64,000 bases of DNA from Pantoea alhagi (GCF_002101395.1 NZ_CP019706.1:3100001-3164000); one strand, 5' to 3'. Counted from the stretch's first letter, positions 28,361-38,215 are shown. The notes: generated from the letters alone by a model not told the origin. A program made the numbers and translations.

Positions 28361-29427
28361 TACAGCACTCCTTTCGAACTCGGCAGGGTGTTGCCTTCTA
28401 CACGAATAGCCTGGCGCAGCGTGCGGCCAAAAGCTTTAAACAGGCTTTCTACGCGATGATGATCGTTTTTGCCTTTGGTTTTCAGATGCAGCGTGCTGGC
28501 CATAGAATAGGAGAGAGAGCGGAAAAAGTGCTCAACCATCTCTGTGCTGAGATCGCCGACGCGCTGATAGTTAAACTCCGCCCTGAACTCCAGGTGCGGA
28601 CGGCCGGAAATATCCAGCGCGCAGCGCGCCAGGCACTCATCCATCGGCAGCACGAAGCCAAAGCGCCCGATGCCACGCTTGTCGCCCAGCGCTTTCAGCA
28701 GCGCTTCGCCCAGCGCCAGGCCGGTATCCTCGACCGTGTGGTGATCATCGATATACAGGTCGCCTTTTACCTCAACGTTCATGCGCAGGCCGCCATGTGT
28801 AGCGATCTGATCCAGCATATGATCGAAGAAGCCAACGCCGGTGTTGATTTTGCTGCCGCCTTCGCGATCCAGCCAGACTTCGATTTCAATCTGCGTCTCT
28901 TTGGTATTGCGGTTCACCTTCGCGTAGCGATCGCGCTGCGTCAGCTTCTGACTGATGGCGTTCCAGTCCAGACCGTCCTGGCTGTAGCGTAATCCCTGAA
29001 TACCCATGTTCTGCGCCAGTTCGATATCGGTGGCGCGATCGCCGATCACATAGCTGTGCGCCTTGTCCAGCGCGCCCTCTGCCAGCCAGGCTTCCACCAT
29101 TTGGGTTTTTGGCTTACGGCAGTCGCAGTTATCCGCTGGCAGATGCGGACAGATCAGTACATCGGTAAAGCGCACGCCCTGCGAGTTAAAAACCTGCATC
29201 ATCAGGTTGTGCGGACCGTCAAAGTCAGCCTGCGGGAAACTGTCGGTGCCGAGGCCATCCTGGTTGGTGATCATCACTAACTGGTAACCTGCTTTCTGCA
29301 ACGCCAGCAGCGCCGGGATCACATCAGGTTCAAAGGCCAGCTTCTCCATGCGATCCACCTGAAAATCCTGCGGGGGTTCGCTGATAAGGGTGCCGTCGCG
29401 ATCGATAAAAAGGGTTTTCTGACTCAT
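28360..29427 (-). CDS. hisB: Histidinol-phosphatase / imidazoleglycerol-phosphate dehydratase
   Basis: A 355-residue bifunctional enzyme. The N-terminal HAD phosphatase has FIDRDGTLISEPP (the two catalytic Asp) and zinc-binding Cys/His residues in CPHLPADNCDCRKPK. The C-terminal dehydratase has GVGFFDHMLDQIATHGG and DDHHTVEDTGLALGEAL metal-binding motifs. The fused form is typical of gammaproteobacteria. Confidence 0.97.
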   Translation of the reverse strand: MSQKTLFIDRDGTLISEPPQDFQVDRMEKLAFEPDVIPALLALQKAGYQLVMITNQDGLGTDSFPQADFDGPHNLMMQVFNSQGVRFTDVLICPHLPADNCDCRKPKTQMVEAWLAEGALDKAHSYVIGDRATDIELAQNMGIQGLRYSQDGLDWNAISQKLTQRDRYAKVNRNTKETQIEIEVWLDREGGSKINTGVGFFDHMLDQIATHGGLRMNVEVKGDLYIDDHHTVEDTGLALGEALLKALGDKRGIGRFGFVLPMDECLARCALDISGRPHLEFRAEFNYQRVGDLSTEMVEHFFRSLSYSMASTLHLKTKGKNDHHRVESLFKAFGRTLRQAIRVEGNTLPSSKGVL

Positions 29428-30515
29428 GCTTGCTCCACAATGCCGGCGGTGCCGGGTAAGGCTTGCAGTGCGGCGATCAGGCGCTCACACTCATTTCGGG
29501 TACCGATGGAAATGCGCAGGCATCCGGCGAGCCCCGGGTTTTTGTTCTGGTCCCGCAGAATAATGCCCTGATCCCACAGCGATTTGAATATCGTCGGGGA
29601 GTCAGTAAAGCGCACCAGAATATAGTTGGTTTCGCTGGGGAACACCTGTTCCACACAGGAAAGCCGGGTCAGAGCGGTCGCCAGCCAGGCGCGGTTAGCG
29701 TTGAGCTCAACCACATGCTGGCGCATCAGCGCAATGCCATCGTCGCTCAACGCCTGCGCGGCGATATCGGCTACCGGTGTTGAGAGCGGGTAGGGCGCAA
29801 TCACCTTCAGGAGCAGTTCGATAACCGCCGCGTTGGCCAGCGTAAAGCCGCAGCGCAGCCCGGCCAGCGCAAAGGCTTTCGACAGGGTGCGCAGCACCAC
29901 CAGATGCGGGTACTCAGCAATCCAGCCTGCCAGCGTCGCCTGGGGACAAAATTCGATGTAGGCCTCGTCTGCCACCACCAGCGCTTTGCCACGCGTCATC
30001 TCCAGCAGTTGACGAATTGCCTCCGGGTCAATCAGGTTGCCGGTGGGATTATTCGGGCTGCACATATAGACCAGCTTTACGCCATCCAGCGCAGCGGCAA
30101 TCGCGGGCAGGTTCAGCTGCCAGTTATCCAGCGCCGGTACGGTGCGGTACTCCACGCCAATGGTTTCGGCGCTAACGCTGTACATGCCGTAAGTGGGTGG
30201 GCAGAACAGAATCGCGTCCTGGCCTGGCTCGCAGAAGGCGCGGATCAGCAGTTCAATGCCTTCATCCGCGCCGCGGCTCACCAGCACCTGATCCGGCGTC
30301 ATTCCCGCATAGGCGGCGTAGCGCTCGATTACCTGCTTCGGCTGACATTCCGGATAGCGATTCAGCGTGTTTTGCGACATTTCAAACGGGACCGGCAGCG
30401 GATATTCGTTGGCGTTTAGCCAGACGTCGCCGTTGCCGCCGAGACGACGCGCCGACTGATAAGGTGTCAGCGCCCGCACGTTAGCGCGCGCTAATTCCGT
30501 AATCTTCAGGCTCAT
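29424..30515 (-). CDS. hisC: Histidinol-phosphate aminotransferase
   Basis: A 363-residue fold-type I PLP enzyme. SRGADEGIELLIRAF is the phosphate-binding region, and CSPNNPTGNLI is typical. VLRTLSKAFALAGLRCGF contains the PLP-binding Lys. It converts imidazole-acetol phosphate to histidinol phosphate. It overlaps hisB and hisD by 4 bases each. Confidence 0.97.
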   Translation of the reverse strand: MSLKITELARANVRALTPYQSARRLGGNGDVWLNANEYPLPVPFEMSQNTLNRYPECQPKQVIERYAAYAGMTPDQVLVSRGADEGIELLIRAFCEPGQDAILFCPPTYGMYSVSAETIGVEYRTVPALDNWQLNLPAIAAALDGVKLVYMCSPNNPTGNLIDPEAIRQLLEMTRGKALVVADEAYIEFCPQATLAGWIAEYPHLVVLRTLSKAFALAGLRCGFTLANAAVIELLLKVIAPYPLSTPVADIAAQALSDDGIALMRQHVVELNANRAWLATALTRLSCVEQVFPSETNYILVRFTDSPTIFKSLWDQGIILRDQNKNPGLAGCLRISIGTRNECERLIAALQALPGTAGIVEQA

Positions 30516-31819
30516 GCTTGCTCCTTTAGCGCGGCGACCCGCAGCGTAACAGCATTCTTATGGGCGATAAGCTGCTCGGCGGCGGCCAGCGTCTCAATGG
30601 TTGGGGCCAGATTCAGGAAGCCCTGCGGCGTCAGCTCCTGTACCGTCATGCGCTTTTGAAAATCAGCGAGGCCGAGGCTGGAGCAGGTGGCGGTATAGCC
30701 GTAGGTTGGCAATACGTGGTTGGTGCCGGAAGCGTAATCACCTGCCGATTCCGGCGACCAGTCGCCGAGAAACACCGAACCAGCGCTGGTGATCTGATCC
30801 ACCAGCTCGCGCGGCTGGCGCGTCTGGATAATCAGGTGCTCTGGCCCGTAGCGGTTGGAAATCTCCACGCACTGTTGCAGATCGCGGGCAACGATCAGTC
30901 GGCTGCTGGCTAATGCCTGACGCGCGGTGGCCGCGCGCGGCAGCTGTTCCAGCTGTGCTTCCACCTCTTCTGCCACCGCCTGTGCCAGACGACGCGACGG
31001 CGTCAGCAGGATCACCTGTGAATCGGGACCATGTTCCGCCTGCGACAGCAAATCAGAAGCAACAAAAGCGGGCGTGGCGTCATCATCGGCAATCACCAGC
31101 ACCTCAGAGGGGCCGGCGGGCATATCGATCGCAGCGCCATCCAGACGTTGACTGACCTGGCGTTTGGCTTCGGTCACCCAGGCGTTGCCGGGGCCAAAAA
31201 TCTTATCTACTTTCGGCACCGATTCGGTGCCGAAGGCGAGGGCGGCAATCGCCTGCGCACCGCCGACCTGAAACACTTCTTCTACGCCACACAGCTGAGC
31301 AGCGTAAAGGATTTCATCAGCAATCGGCGGCGGTGAGCAGAGCACCACGCGTGCGCAGCCAGCGATGCGTGCCGGTGTCGCCAGCATCAGTACGGTAGAA
31401 AACAGCGGCGCTGAACCGCCAGGAATATAGAGGCCCACTGAGCGGATCGGGCGCGTTACCTGCTGACAGCGCACGCCCGGCTGGGTTTCAATATCTACCG
31501 CAGGCAGCTGCTGGGCGCGGTGAAAGGTTTCGATGTTCGCCACCGCCACCGCCATCGCCTGCTTTACGTTATCGTCAAGCCGTGCAGCCGCTTCGGCAAT
31601 CTGAGCCGCGCTAACGCGCAGTTCATCAACCTGAGTTTTATCAAAGGCGGCGCTATATTCACGCAGCGCGGCATCGCCCGCTTCGCTGACGCGGGCAAGG
31701 ATCGAGCGCACCGTTTGCGTAATGTTATCGGAAGCGGAAATCGCAGGGCGCATCAGCAGCGCCTGCTGCTGCGCCTCGTCGCACTGCTGCCAGTCTGTAA
31801 GCGTGTCAAAGCGGCTCAT
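30512..31819 (-). CDS. hisD: Histidinol dehydrogenase
   Basis: A 435-residue zinc-dependent NAD enzyme for the last two steps of histidine synthesis. Signature regions are IPGGSAPLFSTVLM, GPGNAWVTEAKRQV, DMPAGPSEVLVIAD, LLSQAEHGPDSQ with the zinc/active-site residues, and NHVLPTYGYTATCSSLG. Length is normal. It lies 4 bases after hisG. Confidence 0.97.
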   Translation of the reverse strand: MSRFDTLTDWQQCDEAQQQALLMRPAISASDNITQTVRSILARVSEAGDAALREYSAAFDKTQVDELRVSAAQIAEAAARLDDNVKQAMAVAVANIETFHRAQQLPAVDIETQPGVRCQQVTRPIRSVGLYIPGGSAPLFSTVLMLATPARIAGCARVVLCSPPPIADEILYAAQLCGVEEVFQVGGAQAIAALAFGTESVPKVDKIFGPGNAWVTEAKRQVSQRLDGAAIDMPAGPSEVLVIADDDATPAFVASDLLSQAEHGPDSQVILLTPSRRLAQAVAEEVEAQLEQLPRAATARQALASSRLIVARDLQQCVEISNRYGPEHLIIQTRQPRELVDQITSAGSVFLGDWSPESAGDYASGTNHVLPTYGYTATCSSLGLADFQKRMTVQELTPQGFLNLAPTIETLAAAEQLIAHKNAVTLRVAALKEQA

Positions 31820-31823
31820 GGCA

Positions 31824-32723
31824 TTACTCCATCATCTTCTCAATTGGCAACACCAGAATGGAACTGGCACCCAGCGCCTTTAATTTTTCCATGGTTTCCC
31901 AGAACAGCGTCTCACTGCTGACCATGTGCATCGCCAGGCGGCTTTGGTCGCCTGCCAGTGGCAGCACCGTTGGACGTTCAGCGCCTGGCAGCAGCGCAAT
32001 CACCTCTTCCAGTCGGTCGCTTGGCGCATGCAGCATAATGTATTTTGATTCACGCGCTTTGATCACGCCCTGGATACGCGTCATCAGCTTATCCACCAGC
32101 TCTTGTTTCGCCGCCGACAGCTCGCCGTCGCGCTGGATCAGCACCGCTTTCGAGCGATAAATCACTTCCACTTCACGCAGGCCATTGGCCTCCAGGGTGG
32201 CGCCGGTAGAAACCAGATCGCAGATCGCATCGGCCAGACCCGCGCGCGGCGCGACTTCAACGGAACCATTCAGCAGACAGGATTTAAAGGCGATGCCTTG
32301 TTTATCAAGATACTGTTTCAGCAGATGAGGATAGGAGGTGGCAATACGCGTATTTTGCAGACACTGGACGCCGGTATACTCCTCATCCACCGGCATCGCC
32401 AGCGACAGACGGCAGCCGCCAAAATCAAGGCGACGCAAGGTAAAGTAACGCGGGTCTTCACCCTGTGCGCGGCGGGTCAGTAATTCTTCTTCCAGCACAT
32501 TTTCGCCAATGATGCCGAGATCCACTACGCCATCCATCACCAGGCCGGGGATATCATCATCACGCACGCGCAAAATATCGATTGGCATGTTTTCAGCGAA
32601 GGCGATCAGACGCTGTTGCTGCAGGTTAATTTTAATGCCGCAGCGCGCCAGAAGCTCGCGTGACTCATCGCTTAAACGGCCAGATTTTTGCATAGCTATG
32701 CGTAAACGGGTGTTATCTAACAT
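31824..32723 (-). CDS. hisG: ATP phosphoribosyltransferase
   Basis: A 299-residue enzyme for the first, feedback-inhibited step of histidine synthesis, of the long HisG form with a C-terminal regulatory domain. It starts MLDNTRLRIAMQKSGRLS. DLGIIGENVLEE and ICDLVSTGATLEANGL are substrate loops. The start at 32723 matches known HisG proteins and follows GGAGAGATG. An in-frame extension to 32852 would run through the attenuator and is not used. Confidence 0.96.
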   Translation of the reverse strand: MLDNTRLRIAMQKSGRLSDESRELLARCGIKINLQQQRLIAFAENMPIDILRVRDDDIPGLVMDGVVDLGIIGENVLEEELLTRRAQGEDPRYFTLRRLDFGGCRLSLAMPVDEEYTGVQCLQNTRIATSYPHLLKQYLDKQGIAFKSCLLNGSVEVAPRAGLADAICDLVSTGATLEANGLREVEVIYRSKAVLIQRDGELSAAKQELVDKLMTRIQGVIKARESKYIMLHAPSDRLEEVIALLPGAERPTVLPLAGDQSRLAMHMVSSETLFWETMEKLKALGASSILVLPIEKMME

Positions 32724-32767
32724 CTCTCCAGTCCTCTTCTCATTTATCCTGTCTGTTGCAGTTCGCC

Positions 32768-32846
32768 AAAAAAAAGCCCCCGGAAGAGGATCTTCCGGGG
32801 GCCATTTGCGTTCTGCACCACTGGAAGATCCTAAACGTCTTCCAGC
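32768..32846 (-). promoter_or_regulatory. his attenuator: terminator plus competing hairpins
   Basis: Read on the - strand, GGCCCCCGGAAGATC pairs with the following GATCTTCCGGGGGCC-like arm (32774-32802) and is followed by a run of seven Ts: a strong terminator. Just upstream CTGGAAGA / TCTTCCAG (about 32821-32846) forms a second hairpin. Its arms share the GGAAGA/TCTTCC core with the terminator, so alternative pairing can form the antiterminator. This is the classical his attenuation layout. Confidence 0.9.
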
Positions 32847-32863
32847 ACACATCGCCTGAAAGA

Positions 32864-32911
32864 CTAGTCAGGATGATGGTGGTGATGATGGTTGAACTGA
32901 ACGCGTGTCAT
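32864..32911 (-). CDS. hisL: his operon leader peptide
   Basis: A 15-codon ORF reading MTRVQFNHHHHHHPD, with six consecutive His codons. It lies 20 bases or so before the first attenuator hairpin. Ribosome stalling at the His codons when charged tRNA-His is scarce favours the antiterminator and lets hisG be transcribed. The peptide is essentially that of E. coli HisL as I know it. Confidence 0.96.
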   Translation of the reverse strand: MTRVQFNHHHHHHPD

Positions 32912-33081
32912 AATTTCTCTGCATGTATATTCATTTGCCTGCTGATTAACCTAGCGGAGATAGCGCACATTGGCAACCGTTTTTTCGCCAGGCAGAGAAA
33001 TCTCTTTTTGCGCGAAGATTGTCACGCGCTAAGGCGTGACGTAGCCTTATTGTTAATCAAGCTGAAGGGGCAGGAACAGAA

Positions 33082-33906
33082 ATGAAAAAAGTCGCGATTG
33101 TAGGTCTGGGATGGCTGGGTATGCCGCTGGCAACGGCGTTAACGGCACGCGGCTGGCAGGTGAGCGGCAGTAAAACCACGCCGGATGGCGTCGAGGCGGC
33201 GCGTATGTGCGGGATCGCCTGCTGTGAGCTGCGGCTGACCCCGGAACTGGCGTGCGATGCCGATGAGCTGGAGGCGCTGCTGTCGGTGGATGCGCTGGTG
33301 GTGACCTTGCCAGCCAGCCGTACGGCAGAGGGCGGCGAGAATTATCAGCGTGCGGTGCAAAACCTGGTCGACAGCGCACTGGCGTTTAACGTGCCGCGCA
33401 TTATCTTTACCAGTTCCACCTCGGTTTACGGCAACGGCACGGGCGTGATGAAAGAGCATAGTCCGTTGCAGCCGGTTACCGTTGCCGGAAAGACACTGGC
33501 GGAGCTGGAAAACTGGCTGCACGATCTGCCGGGTACCTCGGTCGATATTTTGCGGCTGGCCGGTCTGGTCGGGCCACAGCGTCATCCGGGACGCTTTCTT
33601 GCAGGTAAAACTGACGTACCGGATGGTGAACTCGGCGTGAATCTGGTGCATCTGGATGATGTGGTTGCGGCGATTACGCTGCTGCTGCAAACGCCAAAAG
33701 GCGGCCATATCTATAACCTTAGCGCGCCGGCGCATCCGGCCCGTGAACAATTCTATCGGGCAGCCGCCCAGCAGCTGGGATTAACACCGCCAACCTTTGC
33801 CGCTGCCGGTAATAAACAAGGCAAAATTGTCGATGGCAGTAAAATTTGTGACGAGCTGGGATTTGAGTATCGCTACCCCAATCCGGCCACCATGCCGTTG
33901 GGTTAA
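33082..33906 (+). CDS. yeeZ: NAD(P)-binding SDR-family protein YeeZ
   Basis: A 274-residue atypical short-chain dehydrogenase. The N-terminus KKVAIVGLGWLGMPLA is a Rossmann motif. IFTSSTSVYGNGTG and VGPQRHPGRFLAGK match the YeeZ family. The substrate is unknown. In E. coli yeeZ also lies near the start of the his operon, so its place here, divergent from hisL, supports the call. Confidence 0.88.
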   Translation: MKKVAIVGLGWLGMPLATALTARGWQVSGSKTTPDGVEAARMCGIACCELRLTPELACDADELEALLSVDALVVTLPASRTAEGGENYQRAVQNLVDSALAFNVPRIIFTSSTSVYGNGTGVMKEHSPLQPVTVAGKTLAELENWLHDLPGTSVDILRLAGLVGPQRHPGRFLAGKTDVPDGELGVNLVHLDDVVAAITLLLQTPKGGHIYNLSAPAHPAREQFYRAAAQQLGLTPPTFAAAGNKQGKIVDGSKICDELGFEYRYPNPATMPLG

Positions 33907-33917
33907 CGCACCGGCAA

Positions 33918-35195
33918 TTAGACACCAAGCCGATCGCGCAGTGCATACCAGGCGGCACCGACGGCGGTCAGCGGCACTTTAAAACGTCGCCCGCCGGGGA
34001 AGGGCAGATGTGGCAGGCGGGCGAATGCGTCAAAGCGTTCGGCGTCGCCGCGTAGCGTTTCCGCCACCAGCTTGCCCGCCAGATGGGTAAAGGTGACACC
34101 GTGTCCACTGTCGCCCTGAATGTAATAGACCTGCTTATCCAGCCTTCCCAGCTGCGGCATCCGCGACAGCGTCAGTAAAAAGTTGCCGCTCCAGCAGTGG
34201 CTTAGCTTAACGTTTTGCAGCTGAGGAAAGGTTTTCAGCAGCTTCGGACGGATCAGCGCGGCGATATCCTGCGGTTCACGTGCGCCATAAATCACGCCGC
34301 CGCCGTACAGCAGACGGTTGTCGGCGGTTAAGCGGAAATAGTCCAGCAGATAGTTACAATCCTCAACGCAGTAATTGTCCGGCAGCAGCGCCAGCGCCTG
34401 ATCCACGCTGAGCGGTTCGGTGGTGACAATCTGCGAGCCGCAGGGCATGCTTTTACGGCTCAGACGCGGCTCCAGCTCCGGTGCCAGATAGGCGTTACCG
34501 GCAAAAATCACAAATTTAGCGCTGACGTCGCCACGTGCGGTTTTAACGATATTGGGCGCACCGTAGGTCACTTTTTCCACTGCCGACTGCTCATAAATCC
34601 GGCCGCCGTGACGACGTATCGCTTCCGCTTCGCCCAGCGCCAGGTTTAACGGATGCAGATGGCCGCCGCGCCGATCCAGCAGCCCGCCGACATAACGCTC
34701 GGTGGCAATGGCGCGCCGGATGCCGCGCTCATCCAGCAGCTCAAGCTGATGGTTGCCGTAGCGCTCCCACAGCCGCTGCTGCGTGCGCAGATGCTGCATC
34801 TGACGCGCATTCAGCGCGGCGAAAATGCCGCCGGGACGGTAATCACAGTCAATGGCGTAGCGGTCGATGCGATCGCGAATAATATCGGCACCCTCGAACA
34901 TCATACTGCCCAGCATGCGCGCCGCGTCGGTGCCGTAGCGCTGCTCAATCACATCAATATCGCGGCTGTAAGAGTTCACCACCTGTCCGCCGTTGCGCCC
35001 GCTGGCACCGTAGCCGACGCTCTCCGCCTCCAGCACCACTACCTCATAGCCCGCCTCGGTTAAAAACAGCGCCGAAGAGAGACCGGTAAATCCGGCACCG
35101 ATAATACAGACATCGCACTGTACCGAACCATCCAGCTGCGGCCAGGGCTGATGCGAATTAGCCGTTGCGGCGTAATAGCTATCCACATGATTCAC
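33918..35195 (-). CDS. puuB: Gamma-glutamylputrescine oxidase
   Basis: A 425-residue FAD-dependent oxidoreductase of the DAO family. CDVCIIGAGFTGLSSALFL is the FAD-binding motif. GASGRNGGQVVNSYSRDIDV and NYCVEDCNYLLDYFRLT match E. coli PuuB closely. It oxidises gamma-glutamylputrescine to the gamma-glutamyl aldehyde, releasing ammonia and H2O2. It is the last gene of a puuD-puuR-puuB operon. In E. coli puuC lies between puuR and puuB; here it is absent. Confidence 0.92.
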   Translation of the reverse strand: MNHVDSYYAATANSHQPWPQLDGSVQCDVCIIGAGFTGLSSALFLTEAGYEVVVLEAESVGYGASGRNGGQVVNSYSRDIDVIEQRYGTDAARMLGSMMFEGADIIRDRIDRYAIDCDYRPGGIFAALNARQMQHLRTQQRLWERYGNHQLELLDERGIRRAIATERYVGGLLDRRGGHLHPLNLALGEAEAIRRHGGRIYEQSAVEKVTYGAPNIVKTARGDVSAKFVIFAGNAYLAPELEPRLSRKSMPCGSQIVTTEPLSVDQALALLPDNYCVEDCNYLLDYFRLTADNRLLYGGGVIYGAREPQDIAALIRPKLLKTFPQLQNVKLSHCWSGNFLLTLSRMPQLGRLDKQVYYIQGDSGHGVTFTHLAGKLVAETLRGDAERFDAFARLPHLPFPGGRRFKVPLTAVGAAWYALRDRLGV

Positions 35196-35213
35196 GGCGG
35201 TCTCCTCAGACTC

Positions 35214-35771
35214 TCAGAAATTAGCGGGCGTGTGGGCGCTGACAATACGACAGACCCGATTCGAGGTATTGCTAAAACTGTGCGGCTGACCGGTATCAAT
35301 AACGTAGCTTTGACCGGCATGCAGTTGATAGCATTGCCCGTTAATGGTCAGGGTGATCTCACCCTCCAGCAGCGTGCCGGTCTCCTCGCCGGGATGGCGA
35401 ATTTTTTCACCGGTCGTGGAACCTGGCTGGTAGGTTTCCAGCAGCATTGCCAGATTATGGCGGGGGCTGCCGTTATGGATAAGCTTCAGTGAGACGCCCT
35501 GGCTGCCAATATCGATCAGCGCATCCTGCTCAATCACTATTTTCGGCGGGCTATTTTTTACCGCCTCTGAAAAAAATTCTGACAGCGACAGCCCGTAAAC
35601 CGTCAGCAGCTTTTGCAGCGTACTGACAGCAGGGCTGACTTTATCCTGTTCAATGGTGCTGATGGCACTGTGGGTCAGCCCGGCGAGCTCAGCAACTCGC
35701 CGCTGCGACAAACCTAACTCTTGCCGGATTTGTGACAGCCGTCGTCCGGGGGCGAGAGTGGCTTCGTTCAT
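35214..35771 (-). CDS. puuR: HTH-cupin transcriptional repressor PuuR
   Basis: A 185-residue regulator. The N-terminal XRE-type HTH (LSQIRQELGLSQRRVAELA) is followed by a cupin sensor domain (ETGTLLEGEITLTING, GQSYVIDTGQPHSF). PuuR represses the puu genes and is relieved by putrescine. The start overlaps puuD by 4 bases. Confidence 0.92.
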   Translation of the reverse strand: MNEATLAPGRRLSQIRQELGLSQRRVAELAGLTHSAISTIEQDKVSPAVSTLQKLLTVYGLSLSEFFSEAVKNSPPKIVIEQDALIDIGSQGVSLKLIHNGSPRHNLAMLLETYQPGSTTGEKIRHPGEETGTLLEGEITLTINGQCYQLHAGQSYVIDTGQPHSFSNTSNRVCRIVSAHTPANF

Positions 35772-36526
35772 AGCCGTTTTTCCTTGCGATATTGATGACA
35801 GGCGTTGATAAATGCCTCAAACAGCCGGGATGAGGCGCAGGAATGCTGGTATTGCCACTCCGGATGCCACTGCACACCAATGGCAAACGGATGTTCGGGA
35901 ACCGAGACAGCTTCAATTACGCCATCCTCTGCGATCGCCTCCGGCCTTAACCGTGGGCCCGGCGCTTTGATGCCCTGTTTATGCAGTGAGTTAACCTGTA
36001 GCGGTGCGGCGCTGCCCAGCAGACGCGCCAGCTGGCCGTCTGGCGTTAGCGCAATATGATGCGCCGGCGCATACTGCTCGGCCAGCGGTGCGTCAGTGTC
36101 GGCATAGTGCAGCACCTTTTCGTCCGGCAGCTGACGGTTTAGCGTGCCGCCTGCGGCTACAGTCAGTTCCTGCATGCCGCGGCAAATGGCCAGCAACGGC
36201 AGCCGCAGCGCCAGCGCCCGTGGGATCAGCTGCATTGCCAGTTCGTCGCGCCCCGGATCGCTCTCTTCTTCTTTACCTGGCGCGCCATAGCGCCAGGGTT
36301 CAATATTGCTGGGACTGCCGGGCAGCAGCAGGCCGTCAAGCAACGGCAGCGTACGCTGAGAGATCGTCTCACCCAGCCCTGGCCGGTGGGGCAGCGCGAT
36401 AACCACACCGCCGGCATCCATAATCGCATCGAGATATTTTTGATAGAGAACCCAGCCTGGGTGCCCATCCTTTATCGTGTGGCACATCACTACGCCGATA
36501 AGCGGATTGTCTATTATTCTTTCCAC
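35768..36526 (-). CDS. puuD: Gamma-glutamyl-GABA hydrolase
   Basis: A 252-residue class I glutamine amidotransferase-like hydrolase. LLAICRGMQELTVAAGG contains the nucleophilic Cys. GVQWHPEWQYQHS contains the catalytic His and Glu. LLLPGSPSNIEPWRYG matches E. coli PuuD. It releases GABA from gamma-glutamyl-GABA. It heads the - strand puu operon, divergent from puuA. Confidence 0.92.
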   Translation of the reverse strand: MERIIDNPLIGVVMCHTIKDGHPGWVLYQKYLDAIMDAGGVVIALPHRPGLGETISQRTLPLLDGLLLPGSPSNIEPWRYGAPGKEEESDPGRDELAMQLIPRALALRLPLLAICRGMQELTVAAGGTLNRQLPDEKVLHYADTDAPLAEQYAPAHHIALTPDGQLARLLGSAAPLQVNSLHKQGIKAPGPRLRPEAIAEDGVIEAVSVPEHPFAIGVQWHPEWQYQHSCASSRLFEAFINACHQYRKEKRL

Positions 36527-36674
36527 ATCGCTGGTCTCCGGCTGGCAATTATTTCTGACAAAACCGCTTAGAGCCCACGCTGTTTCCTGACCTCCTTGCG
36601 GGGCGCTGACGGGCGGGTTAAGTGGCTGCAGGCTTTTTATGACCTGTCTGTCTGTTTACAATCTAGACAGGCTT

Positions 36675-36740
36675 TGTTCAATATTCAAACCACCCTGTAA
36701 CATTTGCACACTTTTTGTCTTATGACTATGTTCTAAATAT
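36675..36740. promoter_or_regulatory. Possible PuuR operators between puuD and puuA
   Basis: Two sites, TGTTCAATATTCAAA (36675-36689) and TGTTCTAAATAT (36729-36740). In reverse complement they end in the GAACA core of the E. coli PuuR site as I recall it (AAAATATAATGAACA); the first agrees at about 9 of 15 positions. They lie in the shared promoter region, where such operators are expected. Confidence 0.4.
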
Positions 36741-36799
36741 GGCCGTTATTTTGAGCAGTACGCACAACCCTTCTAAAACGGTAAATGGCGGGTGGGATC

Positions 36800-38215
36800 A
36801 TGACAAACCTGGTAGAAGTAGAAGACTTCACAAGACATAGTGAAGAGATGCGAACCAGCGCGTTCCAGAATGAGGTGAAAACCTATCTGGAACGCCATCC
36901 TGAAACGCAATATGTCGACATTCTCCTCAATGATCTGAACGGTATTTTTCGCGGTAAACGTATCCCGATAGGCAGCCTGGCGAAACTGGAAAAGGGCTGT
37001 TACTTCCCGGCCTCCGTGTTTGCGATGGATATTCTGGGCAATACCGTCGAGCAGGCTGGTTTAGGCCAGGCGCTGGGCGAGCCGGATAATATCTGTACGC
37101 CTGTTGAGGGCACGCTGGTTCCTTCCGCTTCCGATCCCGACCGCATAGCACAATTGCTGCTGACCATGCGTAATCAAGATGGCACTCCCTTTGACGTTGA
37201 ACCCCGTAATGTTTTAAACAATCTCTGGCAGCGCTTGCGCAACCGGGGACTGTTTCCGGTGGTAGCGGTAGAGCTGGAGTTCTATCTGGTCGATAAACAA
37301 CGCGACCACGACGGTTTTATTCAACCGCCCTGTACGCCCGGCAGTGATGAGCGCAGCATGCAAAGTCAGGTCTATTCCGTCGATAATCTTGACCATTTCG
37401 CCCAGGTTCTGGGGGATATTGACCGGCTGGCGCAGCTGCAGGGCATCCCTACCGATGGCGCGCTGGCGGAAGCCTCGCCGGGCCAGTTTGAAATCAATCT
37501 GCGACATACGCGCAACGTGCTGAGCGCCTGCGATCATGCGCTTCAGCTCAAACGCCTGATTCGCCAGGTGGCGGAAAACCACGGCATGACCGCCACCTTT
37601 ATGGCGAAACCTTATGAAGAGTATGCTGGCAGCGGTATGCATGTGCATGTCAGCATGCTGGACGCTGCCGACCATAACGCCTTCGCCTGCGATGACGGCA
37701 GCGATTCGCCACTGCTGAAGCGGGCGCTGGCTGGGATGATCGATCTGATGCCCGCCTCGATGGCGCTGCTGGCGCCCAACGTGAATGCTTATCGCCGCTT
37801 CTGTCCAGAGTCCTGGGTACCGCTGCAGGCGTCATGGGGACATAACAACCGCACCGTCGCGCTGCGCATTCCCTGTGGCGATATTGAAAACCGCCGCGTT
37901 GAATATCGCGTTGCCGGTGCCGATGCCAATCCCTGGCTGGTGATGTCGGCGATTTTCGCTGGCATTCTGTACGGGCTGGATAATGCACTGACGCTTCCGG
38001 CAGCGGTGACCGGCAACGGTCATGAAGCGGAGGGCACGCCGCTACCGGTGCGGCAGAGTGAAGCGCTGGATCTGTTTGCCCGTAGCCGGGCGCTGCAGGA
38101 ACTGTTGGGCGAGCGCTTTAGCTTTGTCTGGCACTGCTGCAAACATCATGAGCTGATGCAGTTTGAACGGCTGATTACCGCAACTGAAATTGACTGGATG
38201 TTAAAAAACGCCTGA
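36800..38215 (+). CDS. puuA: Glutamate-putrescine ligase
   Basis: A 471-residue member of the glutamine synthetase superfamily. VDILLNDLNGIFRGKRIPI is the beta-grasp region. VELEFYLVD has metal-binding Glu residues. GQFEINLRHT and GSGMHVHVSMLD, with the ATP/metal His, complete the catalytic domain. It joins glutamate to putrescine using ATP, the first step of the Puu pathway. The start at 36800 (MTNLVEVEDF) is chosen for its GTGGGATC ribosome-site spacing and match to PuuA; 36785 is upstream in frame. Confidence 0.92.
   Translation: MTNLVEVEDFTRHSEEMRTSAFQNEVKTYLERHPETQYVDILLNDLNGIFRGKRIPIGSLAKLEKGCYFPASVFAMDILGNTVEQAGLGQALGEPDNICTPVEGTLVPSASDPDRIAQLLLTMRNQDGTPFDVEPRNVLNNLWQRLRNRGLFPVVAVELEFYLVDKQRDHDGFIQPPCTPGSDERSMQSQVYSVDNLDHFAQVLGDIDRLAQLQGIPTDGALAEASPGQFEINLRHTRNVLSACDHALQLKRLIRQVAENHGMTATFMAKPYEEYAGSGMHVHVSMLDAADHNAFACDDGSDSPLLKRALAGMIDLMPASMALLAPNVNAYRRFCPESWVPLQASWGHNNRTVALRIPCGDIENRRVEYRVAGADANPWLVMSAIFAGILYGLDNALTLPAAVTGNGHEAEGTPLPVRQSEALDLFARSRALQELLGERFSFVWHCCKHHELMQFERLITATEIDWMLKNA

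Noticed and set aside
32724..32852. Longer hisG start at 32852
   Set aside because: The extension runs through the his attenuator hairpins and has no HisG similarity; 32723 gives the normal 299 residues.
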